Source of the DNA: Bryobacterales bacterium | Lineage (GTDB): Bacteria; Acidobacteriota; Terriglobia; Bryobacterales; Bryobacteraceae | Reading direction: 5' to 3' | DNA: 64,000 bases | Assembly: GCA_020846745.1 (NCBI GenBank) | Contig: JADLDI010000074.1 | Span: 1 to 64,000 of the forward strand | Shown here: piece after piece, positions 28,328 to 36,548 of the stretch | Layout of the letters: each line of letters starts with the position of its first letter | Numbering within the stretch: position 1 is the stretch's first letter | The notes under the pieces: model-generated | What the model saw: the letters and a program-made list of their open reading frames with translations, nothing else | What the model was told of the DNA's origin: nothing | Database searches by the model: none | Program-made: the position numbers and the translations under genes

Positions 28328-28755
28328 GTTCGCTCCTTTGTTACAGCCTATATACAATTTGGGTTATGTTCGTTCTGGTCGCTCCTAGCGCAACCGCATT
28401 CGCCACAGGAGTAATCCTTTGTAAACGCTCGCCGGTTAGGGACAAGGGAGAACGCCTGCTGCTGTCAGCGAGATCGCAATCGCCACAATAACAGAACACT
28501 TACACGATACGACGTCCGACTTGAAGGATTCGTTTATATAGGCGGTATTTCTATTTGGGCCACCGTCGAGCGCTTTTACTGACCGGTTACTGGATTGGTG
28601 GAACGGATAGGGGGATTGGGCTCCGGGGGGCTGGGTGCGCCGGCCGGGTCGCTGACGCTCCCGCGTGGGCGGCAGCGGGTGACATCGATCGTGGTGGTGT
28701 ATCTGGGTGGGTTGACCACGAGCGCACGCACTCGTATTTCCGGGGGCGTACACTC
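28328..28755. other. Intergenic region of 428 bases with one diverged repeat
   Basis: No convincing gene lies here. The left part should hold the promoter of the minus-strand exported protein and the right part that of the methyltransferase. Position 28640-28684 is a GC-rich element similar to one at 29395-29444. A minus-strand open frame of 105 codons exists but has biased composition and no ribosome site, and is not accepted. Confidence 0.5.
28640..28684 (+). repeat. GC-rich repeat element, left copy
   Basis: The first 26 bases match 29395-29420 at 22 positions (shared core CGCTGA, TCCCGC), and both copies end GGGTGACA. The pair flanks the broken methyltransferase gene in direct orientation. 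Confidence 0.55.
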
Positions 28756-29362
28756 ATGGTCATGCGGATAGCAATCGTGTGCTTCGCGGCAGTTGCGCTT
28801 GCGGCGGGACCTCTCAGCGAGGAGGCCATTCTGGCTCACCTGGACCGCATGATGTCCACACCGGGACGCAAATATCGAAAAAGCCGAAGGGGCCTACATG
28901 CGTGATCTGGTGCGGAAGGCGAACACGAAACGAGCGGTGGAGGTGGGAACGTCAACCGGATATTCGGGCATCTGGATCGCGCTGGGTTTGAAGGAGACGG
29001 GGGGCCGGTTGGTGACGCTCGAGATCGACAAAGGGCGGCACGACGTGGCCGTGGCGAACTTCAAGGCCGTGGGCGTAGATGGGTTAATCGACGCCAGGTT
29101 AGGCGATGCGCTGGCGGAGATACCGAAGGTGGCGGGTCCGCTGGACTTTGCGTTTATCGACGCGGCGAAGGACCAGTATTTGAAATATTACGAGTTGATC
29201 TTACCGAAGATGCGCAAGGGCGGAGCGATTGTGGCACACAACGTAAAGTCGCACCCCGAACCCATGCGTGATTTTCTGACGAGGATTAGGACCGATCCGA
29301 AGGTGAGAACGGAGATTGTTACGCCGGGACAGCAGGGCTTCTCGGTGAGTTGGGTGAAGTAG
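28756..29362 (+). pseudogene. Exported SAM-dependent O-methyltransferase, frameshifted
   Basis: Two overlapping frames together make one class I methyltransferase of about 200 residues. Frame one (28756-28905) gives a signal peptide and the first helix (SEEAILAHLDRMM). Frame two takes over around 28871-28885 and carries the SAM loop AVEVGTSTGYSG, the acidic residue in TLEIDKG, FAFIDAAKDQY and the C-terminal GFSVSWVK. Removing one A from the AAA at 28870-28872 or from the AAAAA at 28878-28882 joins them. The right frame begins again at ATG 28898 but would lack the N-terminal helices. This may be a real pseudogene, a sequencing error, or slippage. A signal peptide on such an enzyme is itself unusual. 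Confidence 0.65.
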
Positions 29363-29394
29363 GGCAGGATGCGAACCGGTTCGCGTTCGCGTGG

Positions 29395-29444
29395 GCCGGC
29401 CGAGCCGCTGATGGTCCCGCTGTGAGTGGGAATGGTGGGTGACA
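29395..29444 (+). repeat. GC-rich repeat element, right copy
   Basis: Second copy of the element at 28640-28684, downstream of the methyltransferase stop, with a 5-base longer middle section. Confidence 0.55.
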
Positions 29445-29500
29445 AGGTATGGTGGCGGCGGTAGTGCTTGGGGGCCGTAGGGTGCAGCTAGTGCGAAGAA

Positions 29501-29546
29501 GGCCGACCGGGAGGTCGGGCCGCGAACGAAGACGTTCGCCCCACAC
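29501..29546 (+). repeat. Dispersed double-hairpin repeat, copy A
   Basis: A 46-base element with two adjacent hairpins. GGCCGACC pairs with GGTCGGGCC around a GGGA loop (one bulge), and GCGAACG pairs perfectly with CGTTCGC around AAGA. Close copies occur at 37210-37254 (reverse) and 52917-52961. All three sit just beyond gene 3' ends, consistent with a REP-like element that may stop transcription or protect mRNA. Confidence 0.8.
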
Positions 29547-29553
29547 GATCGAT

Positions 29554-29625
29554 TTGGCGCGCCAGTCAATCGTTTTGTGGCTAGCCTTGCACTTTTGTGG
29601 CTAGCGTTGGCGCGCCATCCAATCG
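29554..29625. repeat. Degenerate duplication at the 3' end of the PfkB gene
   Basis: The 19 bases at 29607-29625, inside the gene's last codons, recur at 29554-29572 with 17 matches. Between them a 13-base unit (TTTTGTGGCTAGC) appears twice, at 29573-29585 and 29593-29605, the second spanning the stop codon. Confidence 0.75.
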
Positions 29626-30545
29626 AGCACCTCGTCCCAGGGACGCACACCACGCACGGCGCCTAGTGTTTGTACTGCCAGGGCTCCGACGGCGCAGGCC
29701 ACTCTTGCCGCTTCGGGATAACTCAGTCCGCGATGCAGGCCAGCCATAAACGCGGCCGCGAAACAATCGCCTGCGCCCGTTGTGTCCACCACGTTGACGG
29801 TGAATGCGGGGACGTCATAACGGTCGTTGTTATGGAACAGGACCACTCCCCGTCCGCCTAACTTCAACGCAATATCGGTGGCGCCATGCCCGCGGAGCAC
29901 GTTCGCGATCTCCGACGGTCCGCGCGAACCGGTGAGCATGAAAGCCTCGTCTTCATTCACGAACAGCAGGTCTGTATAGGGCAGGCATGGACCCAGCACT
30001 TCGATCCAGCGGCCGTCCGCCGCCCATCCGGTGTCGACGGAAACGGTGAGTCCGGCGGCGCGTGCGCGCTTCATCGGCTGAGCCGGATTCTTGCGCAGAT
30101 TCGGTAGGGAATAGAGGTTCGCCTGATGATAGTGCGACCGGCCTTGGCACAATTCAGGGGTGAAGTCGGTAGGGGTTTCAAAGGCCTCCAGGCTTGCGCC
30201 AATCCGCTGGAAAAACAGGCGGTCGCCTTTGGAGTTGGTGACGCAAATGGTAGTGGTAGTCGGCTCGTTGGACCGCCCGACGTGGGATACATCGACTCCG
30301 GCGCCGGTCAGCTTGCGCAGAATGCCATCTCCGCGCTCATCGCGGCCGACGAGGCCGAGCAGCCGCACCGGAAGTCCCAGAGTCGCCATAGCAAAGCTGG
30401 TATTGCTCCCGTTGCCGCCCATGTCTTCGACGTATTCGTCGACCCAGGTGTTGGTGCCCCACCGGAATTCGTCGACTGGGCGGACCAGGATATCGTGTGA
30501 GATGTTGCCGGCGCACAATACGCCCGCAACGCGGTCAACTGGCAT
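29601..30545 (-). CDS. PfkB-family carbohydrate kinase
   Basis: A 314-residue ribokinase-type sugar kinase that would phosphorylate a sugar or nucleoside with ATP in the cytoplasm. The N-terminal substrate motif has the double-glycine region DMGGNGSNTSFAMATLG. The PfkB signature with the catalytic base is VVDTTGAGDCFAAAF (about residues 250-265), including the GAGD anion hole. The substrate is not clear from sequence. It is a single gene; its end is surrounded by repeats and a small duplication. Confidence 0.92.
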   Translation of the reverse strand: MPVDRVAGVLCAGNISHDILVRPVDEFRWGTNTWVDEYVEDMGGNGSNTSFAMATLGLPVRLLGLVGRDERGDGILRKLTGAGVDVSHVGRSNEPTTTTICVTNSKGDRLFFQRIGASLEAFETPTDFTPELCQGRSHYHQANLYSLPNLRKNPAQPMKRARAAGLTVSVDTGWAADGRWIEVLGPCLPYTDLLFVNEDEAFMLTGSRGPSEIANVLRGHGATDIALKLGGRGVVLFHNNDRYDVPAFTVNVVDTTGAGDCFAAAFMAGLHRGLSYPEAARVACAVGALAVQTLGAVRGVRPWDEVLDWMARQR

Positions 30546-30563
30546 CAGAAAGAGTCTAGCGGG

Positions 30564-31325
30564 TTAGCGGCGAGCGCGCCGCTTCCAGGCGAGCACGGCG
30601 AGTCCGGCGGCCAGCAGCGCGTAAGTCGAGGGTTCGGGGATGGGGTCGACAAAGCTGTCGAAAGTGGCGCGCAGCCCCGTCTCGCGATACCCGTTCCGCA
30701 CATAAAACGTGAGCGAGTTATCTTCCGGCAGAAACCCGCTATCGATATACGCCCGGTAACCTGCCGGTTCGAAGTATTGATAAGCTTCAGTGCCGGTATC
30801 GACACAGTTGCCGTTTAGTTCAATCCCACAGCCGGGACGCAGCATTCCGTCAGCCAGCCAAACGATTTCCATCCATGCCGATTCAGGGGCAAACCCATGA
30901 AGGTTGAATGTCAGGTGGAACTCGAAAGTCCCCACACCGAAATCCATCGGGCCGCCAGGATCGGGTGGAAGGTAACGCACGGTATCGGCATACTCGGGGC
31001 CGTCGGGCGAATCGGCGGCTCGAACTGACGGAGTGATCCAGACCGAATCGTCGGAATCTCGAAGTGGTCCCGTGTACCAGGAGGGGTAAACCGGAGCGAA
31101 GGTACCTGCGTTTGGCTGCACGAGCGCCGCGTCGGTGGGGACCGTGGCTGCCTGGCCGAGGTACTGGTCTCCGGGCAAACAGTTATTTGCGCCGAGCGGG
31201 CAGTTACCAAACCAAACCGTCCAACCTGTGGGTCCGGTGTTGTACAACCCTGCAATCGGGCTGGCGAGTGCAGCAGTACTTGCGAGTAGCAGCAGCGCAA
31301 CTACTGTCTTAATTTCCCTCAACAT
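30564..31325 (-). CDS. PEP-CTERM sorting domain protein
   Basis: A 253-residue exported protein. Signal peptide about 1-22 (ends ALAS), a beta-rich body of about 200 residues without a known domain, and a C-terminal sorting signal: IPEPSTYALLAAGLAVLAWKRRARR split as the PEP motif, a membrane helix and an arginine cluster. Such proteins are processed by an exosortase and often link to exopolysaccharide production; no exosortase is in the window. ATG 31325 is chosen because GGAGGAG lies just upstream; the frame is open 17 codons further. Confidence 0.9.
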   Translation of the reverse strand: MLREIKTVVALLLLASTAALASPIAGLYNTGPTGWTVWFGNCPLGANNCLPGDQYLGQAATVPTDAALVQPNAGTFAPVYPSWYTGPLRDSDDSVWITPSVRAADSPDGPEYADTVRYLPPDPGGPMDFGVGTFEFHLTFNLHGFAPESAWMEIVWLADGMLRPGCGIELNGNCVDTGTEAYQYFEPAGYRAYIDSGFLPEDNSLTFYVRNGYRETGLRATFDSFVDPIPEPSTYALLAAGLAVLAWKRRARR

Positions 31326-31327
31326 AA

Positions 31328-31334
31328 CTCCTCC
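31328..31334 (-). promoter_or_regulatory. Ribosome binding site fixing the PEP-CTERM protein start
   Basis: GGAGGAG on the minus strand lies 2 bases before ATG 31325, close but strong. The alternative start at 31376 has no such site and gives no signal peptide at the N-terminus. Confidence 0.55.
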
Positions 31335-31578
31335 TTCCCAAACGAACCTCCCGCTGCGTCTGGTACCGGACGACAACTAGATCTATTACGACTATCTTCA
31401 GCGAACCAGTTGGCGAAGTCAAACGATACCTTGGTAGTAGCCTTCTGGAAAGTAGTACTGGCCAAACGATTTATCTCTCTCCTCAAATGGGTGATAGTGG
31501 CCGAGTATTTGACGCTCGCGGTAGGTTATCGAACGATGAAGAGCCTCAAGGGGGATCCAAACAGGCTAATCTGTACGA

Positions 31579-32292
31579 ATGCTCACCAGCACGGGGCTTA
31601 ATGTCATTCGGGCGCCCATCACATTGATCACCGGCGCGAAGGGCGGACTCGGCACGGCCGTTACGAACGCGTTCCTCGCGGCTGGTCACACCGTCGCCGG
31701 AGTTTCCCGCTCTATTCAGGCCGCCGACTTCCCCCATCCAAACTTTGTTCCGCTTCCGGCCGAACTCTCCACCGCGACCGAGGCCCAGCACGCCGTGGAC
31801 TCCGTCCGCGAACGGTTCGGCCGCCTGGACAACCTGATTCACCTGGTAGGCACCTGGGCGGGCGGCAAACCTGTGGCGGAGACGCCGGACGAAATGCTGC
31901 AGTCTTTGTGGCAGACCAACGTCATTTCCACCTTCCAGATTCTACGCGCGGCTATCCCCGCGCTGCGTGCTTCGGGCCATGGCCGAATCGTTGCCGCGGG
32001 GAGCCGCTCGGCCGTTGACCCTACTCCGGGCAGCGGCGCTTACAATGCGGCCAAGTCCGCGATGGTGGCGCTTGTCAAAACGGTCGCCCTCGAAGAGGCG
32101 CAGCACGGGATTACCGCCAATGTCGTCCTTCCGGGCACGATGGACACGCCAGCGAACCGCAAGGCGATGCCGAATGCCGATTTCTCCCGCTGGGCGCCCA
32201 CCGAATCTGTCGCCAGCCTGATCTTGTGGCTGACCTCCGAAGCCGCTCGGTCAGTCAACGGCGCGGCACTCCCAATCTACGGTCGCGATTGA
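31579..32292 (+). CDS. Short-chain dehydrogenase/reductase (SDR)
   Basis: A 237-residue classical SDR. The cofactor loop is TGAKGGLGTAV (about residues 18-28), the catalytic Ser is in AAGSRSAVDP and the Tyr-x-x-x-Lys in AYNAAKSAM. It is the expected length. The substrate is unknown; many SDRs of this type reduce 3-oxoacyl or sugar-derived carbonyls. No clear ribosome site precedes the ATG at 31579, so a slightly later start is possible. The AlaC-type aminotransferase starts 41 bases downstream on the same strand. Confidence 0.88.
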   Translation: MLTSTGLNVIRAPITLITGAKGGLGTAVTNAFLAAGHTVAGVSRSIQAADFPHPNFVPLPAELSTATEAQHAVDSVRERFGRLDNLIHLVGTWAGGKPVAETPDEMLQSLWQTNVISTFQILRAAIPALRASGHGRIVAAGSRSAVDPTPGSGAYNAAKSAMVALVKTVALEEAQHGITANVVLPGTMDTPANRKAMPNADFSRWAPTESVASLILWLTSEAARSVNGAALPIYGRD

Positions 32293-32332
32293 GCTTACGC
32301 TTCGTCGCGGCGGCCTGCCCGACTACAATGGA

Positions 32333-33529
32333 ATGAGCATGTCGCTACCTACTGAGGAGTTTTACCGCATCCAAAAGTTGCCCCCGTATGTCTTCGCCGT
32401 TGTCAACGAGATGAAGGCAAAACTCCGCGCAGCACAGTACGACGTGATCGATTTCGGCATGGGGAATCCCGACGGCGCCACTCCGCGCCCGATCATCAAC
32501 AAGATGATCGAAGCGTCGCGCGACAAGCGGAACCATCGGTATTCGATGTCGCGCGGGTTGCCGAATCTTCGGCTGGAGATCACGAAGCGGTACAAGAAGC
32601 TGTACGACGTCGACCTGGACCCCGAGACCGAGGCCATCGCCACCATCGGCGCGAAAGACGCGCTGGCCCACCTTCTGTTCGCTGTGATCGGACCAGGCGA
32701 TGCTGTCGTTTCCCCCAATCCGGCCTACCCGATCCACCAGTACGGCGTCATCATGGCCGAAGGCCACGCCTGCACGATCCCGATGCCGACGCCCGAGGAA
32801 TTTCTGAACCGGGTTTACGATCTGTACAAACGCAGCGACCGGAAACCCAAGATGATCCTCATCTCGTTTCCGCACAATCCCACCACCACCTGCGTCGACC
32901 TCGATTTCATGAAGGCCATCGTGGAGCTGGCCCGCCGGCACGGCACCATGGTCGTCCACGATTTCGCTTATGCCGACATTGCCTTCGATGGGTACAAACC
33001 TCCATCGATCCTTCAGGTGGAAGGCGCGAAGGAAGTAGCCGTCGAGATCTTTTCGATGTCTAAGTCATACAACATGGCCGGCTGGCGAATGGGTTTCTGC
33101 CTGGGCAATCCGAAGATGATTAAGGCGCTGGCGCGGATTAAGAGCTATCTCGATTACGGCATCTTTCAGCCGCTGCAGATTGCAGGCATTATCGGCTTGC
33201 GCGAATGCGAAGACGAAGTGCATAAGATTTGCCACGTGTATCAGAAGCGTCGCGATGTGCTGGCGGACGGCCTGAACCGCGCGGGTTGGCCCGTTACGAA
33301 ACCCAAAGGTTCGATGTTCCTTTGGGCGCAGATTCCCGAGGCATTCCGCGCACTGGGGTCGCTTGAATTTTCTAAGAAGCTGCTGCAGGAAGCTCTCGTC
33401 GCCGTTTCTCCGGGGATCGGATTCGGACCGCATGGCGAAGACCACGTTCGTTTCGCGTTCATCGAAAACGAGCATCGTACCCGTCAAGCCATTCGTTCCG
33501 TCAAATCGTTCTTACGGACCAAGGCATGA
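32333..33529 (+). CDS. alaC: AlaC-type alanine aminotransferase (class I/II, PLP)
   Basis: A 398-residue fold-type I aminotransferase close to the glutamate-pyruvate transaminase AlaC (YfdZ) and to LL-diaminopimelate aminotransferases. Features are DFGMGNPDGATP near the N-terminus, the Asn/Asp/Tyr cofactor residues in ISFPHNPTTTCVD and VHDFAYAD, and the PLP lysine (about K244) in SMSKSYNMAGWRMGF. It probably interconverts pyruvate and alanine using glutamate in the cytosol. Two ATGs (32333 and 32339) are equally placed. Its stop overlaps the next start by ATGA. Confidence 0.9.
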   Translation: MSMSLPTEEFYRIQKLPPYVFAVVNEMKAKLRAAQYDVIDFGMGNPDGATPRPIINKMIEASRDKRNHRYSMSRGLPNLRLEITKRYKKLYDVDLDPETEAIATIGAKDALAHLLFAVIGPGDAVVSPNPAYPIHQYGVIMAEGHACTIPMPTPEEFLNRVYDLYKRSDRKPKMILISFPHNPTTTCVDLDFMKAIVELARRHGTMVVHDFAYADIAFDGYKPPSILQVEGAKEVAVEIFSMSKSYNMAGWRMGFCLGNPKMIKALARIKSYLDYGIFQPLQIAGIIGLRECEDEVHKICHVYQKRRDVLADGLNRAGWPVTKPKGSMFLWAQIPEAFRALGSLEFSKKLLQEALVAVSPGIGFGPHGEDHVRFAFIENEHRTRQAIRSVKSFLRTKA

Positions 33530-34065
33530 AATTCATCCTTTTTTTGTTACTGCTCGCGGCGCCGGCTTTTTCGCAGATCTCGTGGGGCCTGCGTGGCGGA
33601 GTGCCCCTGACGGATGCGCTGGAGGATTTCCCGAGCCGCTTCACGTTCAAGAATAAACCGCAGTATTGGACGCTCGGCCCGACGCTCGAGATCCGGCTGC
33701 CTGCACGCCTCGGCATCACTTTCGACGCGTTGTATCAGCGCCTGAGGTTTGAAGGTCCCAACAGCGGCCAGATTCAGACGGGCGGCGAGTGGACGTTTCC
33801 CGCCATGCTCCGGTACCGCTTCGGCAGCGGCATGTTTCGTCCCTATGTCGCGGGCGGCGGGTCGTTCAACAAGATCACCGGGTTCACGACACCTCGGTCT
33901 TCGGTGACAGGAATCGTTGTTGGCGGCGGCGCGGAAATCAAGCTGCCGCTTCTGCGAATTTCACCCGAACTACGGTACACCCACAAGATGGACGAGAACA
34001 TCAGCCTGGAAGGCTTGCGCTCGCGCACGAATCGCGTGATGCTGCTGGTGGGCGTCACTTTCTAG
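33526..34065 (+). CDS. Outer-membrane beta-barrel protein
   Basis: A 179-residue protein with a signal peptide (about 1-16) and alternating strands typical of an eight-stranded barrel (porin family OMP_b-brl): LGPTLEIRLP, AMLRYRFGSG, GIVVGGGAEIKLP, and a terminal VMLLVGVTF ending in Phe, the usual outer-membrane assembly signal. It is translationally coupled to the aminotransferase gene by ATGA, an odd pairing of a cytosolic and an outer-membrane protein. Function unknown. Confidence 0.8.
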   Translation: MKFILFLLLLAAPAFSQISWGLRGGVPLTDALEDFPSRFTFKNKPQYWTLGPTLEIRLPARLGITFDALYQRLRFEGPNSGQIQTGGEWTFPAMLRYRFGSGMFRPYVAGGGSFNKITGFTTPRSSVTGIVVGGGAEIKLPLLRISPELRYTHKMDENISLEGLRSRTNRVMLLVGVTF

Positions 34066-34080
34066 CGCCGGTTCCGGCGT

Positions 34081-34263
34081 TTACGGCGGCCAGCCGGAGC
34101 CTTCGCCCTGCGCGCTTTCGAGCCCGCCGTCGTCCGCGGAACCGGCGGTCTCCACATAGCTGACTTCGGCCACCTCGTCGATAGCTCGAATGGCCGCGGC
34201 TACCTGCTCCACCTGCTCCGCCGATAGCCCATCTTTCAGCACGACCGATAATCGTTGACTCAT
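34081..34263 (-). CDS. Small protein of unknown function (60 residues)
   Basis: A 60-residue protein with an N-terminal half that looks like a small alpha-beta fold (SVVLKDGLSAEQVEQVAAAI, then EVSYVET) and a flexible Gly/Ser/Asp-rich tail. It starts 6 bases after the dehydratase stop on the same strand, so it is probably the last gene of the glucarate operon. No family is recognised. Lack of a strong ribosome site lowers confidence. Confidence 0.55.
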   Translation of the reverse strand: MSQRLSVVLKDGLSAEQVEQVAAAIRAIDEVAEVSYVETAGSADDGGLESAQGEGSGWPP

Positions 34264-34269
34264 TGCCGT

Positions 34270-35178
34270 TTACACCCACTCGCGGAACAGTTCGACGACC
34301 TTCTTGACCTCTTCCAACTCGTGATGCGAGATCTCAGTAAGCGGAGGACGCACGGGGCCGGCCGGCTTGCCGAGCAGCTCCATGGCGCGTTTCATCACCG
34401 CTACCTCATAACCTTTCTTATGGTCGCGCAGATGGTAGAGCGGATGGACGTACTTGGCCAGGAGATTGTTGAGAGTATCGAAGTCGCGCTTCAGGCCCGC
34501 TTCGGCCAGCGCAAGAGACAGACGAGGAGCGATGGTCGAGATCGACGACGTAAACGCCTGCACGCCCACGGCGAAGTAAGCCGCGCAGCAGTCGTCGCCA
34601 ATGCCGCCGATCCAGGCCAGGCGGTCACCCACCTCGGACATGATGCGCTGATACTTGCGTACGTCGCCCTGGCCGTCTTTCCAGAAAGTCAGGTTCGGGA
34701 TGCGGTCCGCGAGACGCGACACCATCTCTGGGGGAAAAACGGCCCAATCGCGCGAGTAGAGCGAGACGGGGATGTCGACGCTTTTTGCAATCTCTTCGTA
34801 GTAGTGGTACATGCCTTCGCGGGGTGCATGGGTGTAGTAGGGCGGCATGATGAGGAGCGCCTGCGCGCCGGCCTTCTCCGCGCCCTTGGCCATCGCGACG
34901 CCCATGGGCACGTTGTAGCCGACACCCGCTACGACAGGCATTTTGCCGCCGGTCGCATTGACATTGACGCGGATGACCTCAATGATTTCTTCCACGCTCA
35001 TCGAGTAGATCTCGCCCGTGCCGCCGGCGGCAACGATGGCGCAGAACGGGTGCTCAACCATCTCCGCCGTGTTGCGTTCCACCGCCGCGTAGTCGACCGA
35101 ATAGTCGGCTTTGAAGGGAGTGATGGGGAAACCGAAAACGCCGCGCAACCTGGCGGCAAACTCGCGATGAGCGTTCAT
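34270..35178 (-). CDS. kdgD: 5-dehydro-4-deoxyglucarate dehydratase (DapA superfamily)
   Basis: A 302-residue class I aldolase-fold enzyme that decarboxylates and dehydrates 5-keto-4-deoxyglucarate to 2-oxoglutarate semialdehyde. The N-terminus GVFGFPITPFKADYSVD, the AAGGTGEIYSM loop and the Schiff-base lysine in LTFWKDGQGD match the glucarate-specific branch rather than DapA. It lies 33 bases downstream of the glucarate dehydratase stop, the two consecutive steps of the pathway. A GGAG site precedes the ATG. The dehydrogenase needed next is not in the window. Confidence 0.93.
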   Translation of the reverse strand: MNAHREFAARLRGVFGFPITPFKADYSVDYAAVERNTAEMVEHPFCAIVAAGGTGEIYSMSVEEIIEVIRVNVNATGGKMPVVAGVGYNVPMGVAMAKGAEKAGAQALLIMPPYYTHAPREGMYHYYEEIAKSVDIPVSLYSRDWAVFPPEMVSRLADRIPNLTFWKDGQGDVRKYQRIMSEVGDRLAWIGGIGDDCCAAYFAVGVQAFTSSISTIAPRLSLALAEAGLKRDFDTLNNLLAKYVHPLYHLRDHKKGYEVAVMKRAMELLGKPAGPVRPPLTEISHHELEEVKKVVELFREWV

Positions 35179-35211
35179 GTGGTGAGGTTCTCCTTAAGTT
35201 GTCGCCAGGTG

Positions 35212-36522
35212 CTACCAGCGCGGAAGTATGCGTTTCCAGTTAGGGTCGACGTGCTTACGCATTTCGGCTTCGTCGTCCCGCTTGCGATAAGGAAGGTTGT
35301 TAAAGCGCTCGACACCGCGGGCGAGTTGGTCGTAATCGAGGTCGACACCGAGGCCCGGTTTGCCGGTGATCTCAACGGCGCCATCCACGATCGGCACACG
35401 GCCGCCCAGCACCACTTCGTCCTGTTCGGTTTGCCACGGATAGTGCGTGTCGCAGGCATGCGTGAGGTGCGGACAAGCCGCGGCGGCATGCGCCATGATC
35501 ATCATGCTGACGCCCAGGTGATTGTTCGAGTGCATCGACAGGCCCATGCCGAGGACCTGCGAGAATTTCGATAGGTGGAGTTGGGCGCGGATGCCGCCCC
35601 AATAATGCGGGTCCGAGAGGACGATCTGCACGGAGTCCAGCCGCTGGGCAATGGGCAGGTGTTCGAAGCAGGTGGTCGCGACGTTCGAGGCCAAGGGAGT
35701 GTCGATGCCTTCAGCCAGCAGCCCTTTGCGGACCGCGGCCATGCCTTCGAGGGTCGCGGTTGGATCTTCGAGATACCCGCCGCCGGTGAGTTCCTCGCGC
35801 AGTTCGCGGCCGACCTTGAGCGATGTTTCGACGCTCCAGGCGCAGTTAGGATCGATGCGGAGGGGAAACGCCGGACCGAACTCGGCACGGAGGGCTTTGA
35901 TGGTCTCGATTTCCTGGCCGGGATCGAGGACGCCGCCCTTGAGCTTGATTTCTTTGAAGCCGTATTTGGCGATCATCTGGCGTGCCTGGCGGACCATCGA
36001 CTGCGGGTCGAGGCATTCGCCGTATTCGTCGTCGCGGGCATCGTCGCCCATACCGCCGCCGCCCGAGTGCTTGTAGAAGAGATAGGCGGAGAAGGGTGGT
36101 TTGGACCGGGCACGGCCGCCTACGACGTCGCAAAGGGGTTTGTTGAATGCCCGGCCGATCAGGTCGAGGCAAGCGACTTCCAAGGCCGCGTAGGTACGGG
36201 TGTGGGCGTCGTGAGGGTTCTCACCAGGCACCAGCATGGTCTGGCTGCGGTCGCCCGCGATGGCCTTTTCGGCCTGATCGGCGAGCGATAGCCAAAGGTC
36301 GGTGAGTTGGAAGGGATCACGGCCGACAACGAGCGGGCGCGCTCGTTCAAGCGCCGCCAGCGGCTGGTCGCCACCGTAGGTTTCACTGATGCCGGTCAAC
36401 CCGTCGGTTGTCTTGAGTTCGACAATCGTCCTGAGGGCATAAGGGGCATGACGACCGTAGGAACTCCGCAGCGGCCCGTCGGCAATCGCGACGGGATGCA
36501 AGCGCATCTCCGAGATGACCAT
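35212..36522 (-). CDS. gudD: Glucarate dehydratase (enolase superfamily)
   Basis: A 436-residue enolase-superfamily enzyme converting D-glucarate to 5-keto-4-deoxyglucarate. The N-terminal capping domain (VAIADGPLRSSYGRHAPYALRT) and the barrel with KLKGG (catalytic Lys), the metal ligands in RIDPNCAWS, and the His/Asp base region SMHSNNHLGVSM match GudD. Co-localised with the 4-deoxy-5-ketoglucarate dehydratase, it forms a glucarate-to-2-oxoglutarate-semialdehyde route. The chosen start (36522) has no clear ribosome site. Confidence 0.94.
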   Translation of the reverse strand: MVISEMRLHPVAIADGPLRSSYGRHAPYALRTIVELKTTDGLTGISETYGGDQPLAALERARPLVVGRDPFQLTDLWLSLADQAEKAIAGDRSQTMLVPGENPHDAHTRTYAALEVACLDLIGRAFNKPLCDVVGGRARSKPPFSAYLFYKHSGGGGMGDDARDDEYGECLDPQSMVRQARQMIAKYGFKEIKLKGGVLDPGQEIETIKALRAEFGPAFPLRIDPNCAWSVETSLKVGRELREELTGGGYLEDPTATLEGMAAVRKGLLAEGIDTPLASNVATTCFEHLPIAQRLDSVQIVLSDPHYWGGIRAQLHLSKFSQVLGMGLSMHSNNHLGVSMMIMAHAAAACPHLTHACDTHYPWQTEQDEVVLGGRVPIVDGAVEITGKPGLGVDLDYDQLARGVERFNNLPYRKRDDEAEMRKHVDPNWKRILPRW

Positions 36523-36548
36523 GGCGATGTGCTAATTGAGCTGAGGAA

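Noticed and set aside
28436..28753. A 105-codon minus-strand frame in the intergenic region before the methyltransferase
   Set aside because: No ribosome site, biased composition, and it covers the repeat element; a short hydrophobic C-terminus is not enough.
28898..29362. Methyltransferase as an intact gene starting at ATG 28898
   Set aside because: It would lack the N-terminal helices, while a signal peptide and matching helix are encoded just upstream in another frame; a frameshift explains this better.
34255..35574. A 439-codon plus-strand open frame opposite kdgD and gudD
   Set aside because: It is antisense to two well-supported enzymes with conserved motifs; its product is His/Arg-rich with no domain, a typical shadow in GC-rich DNA.
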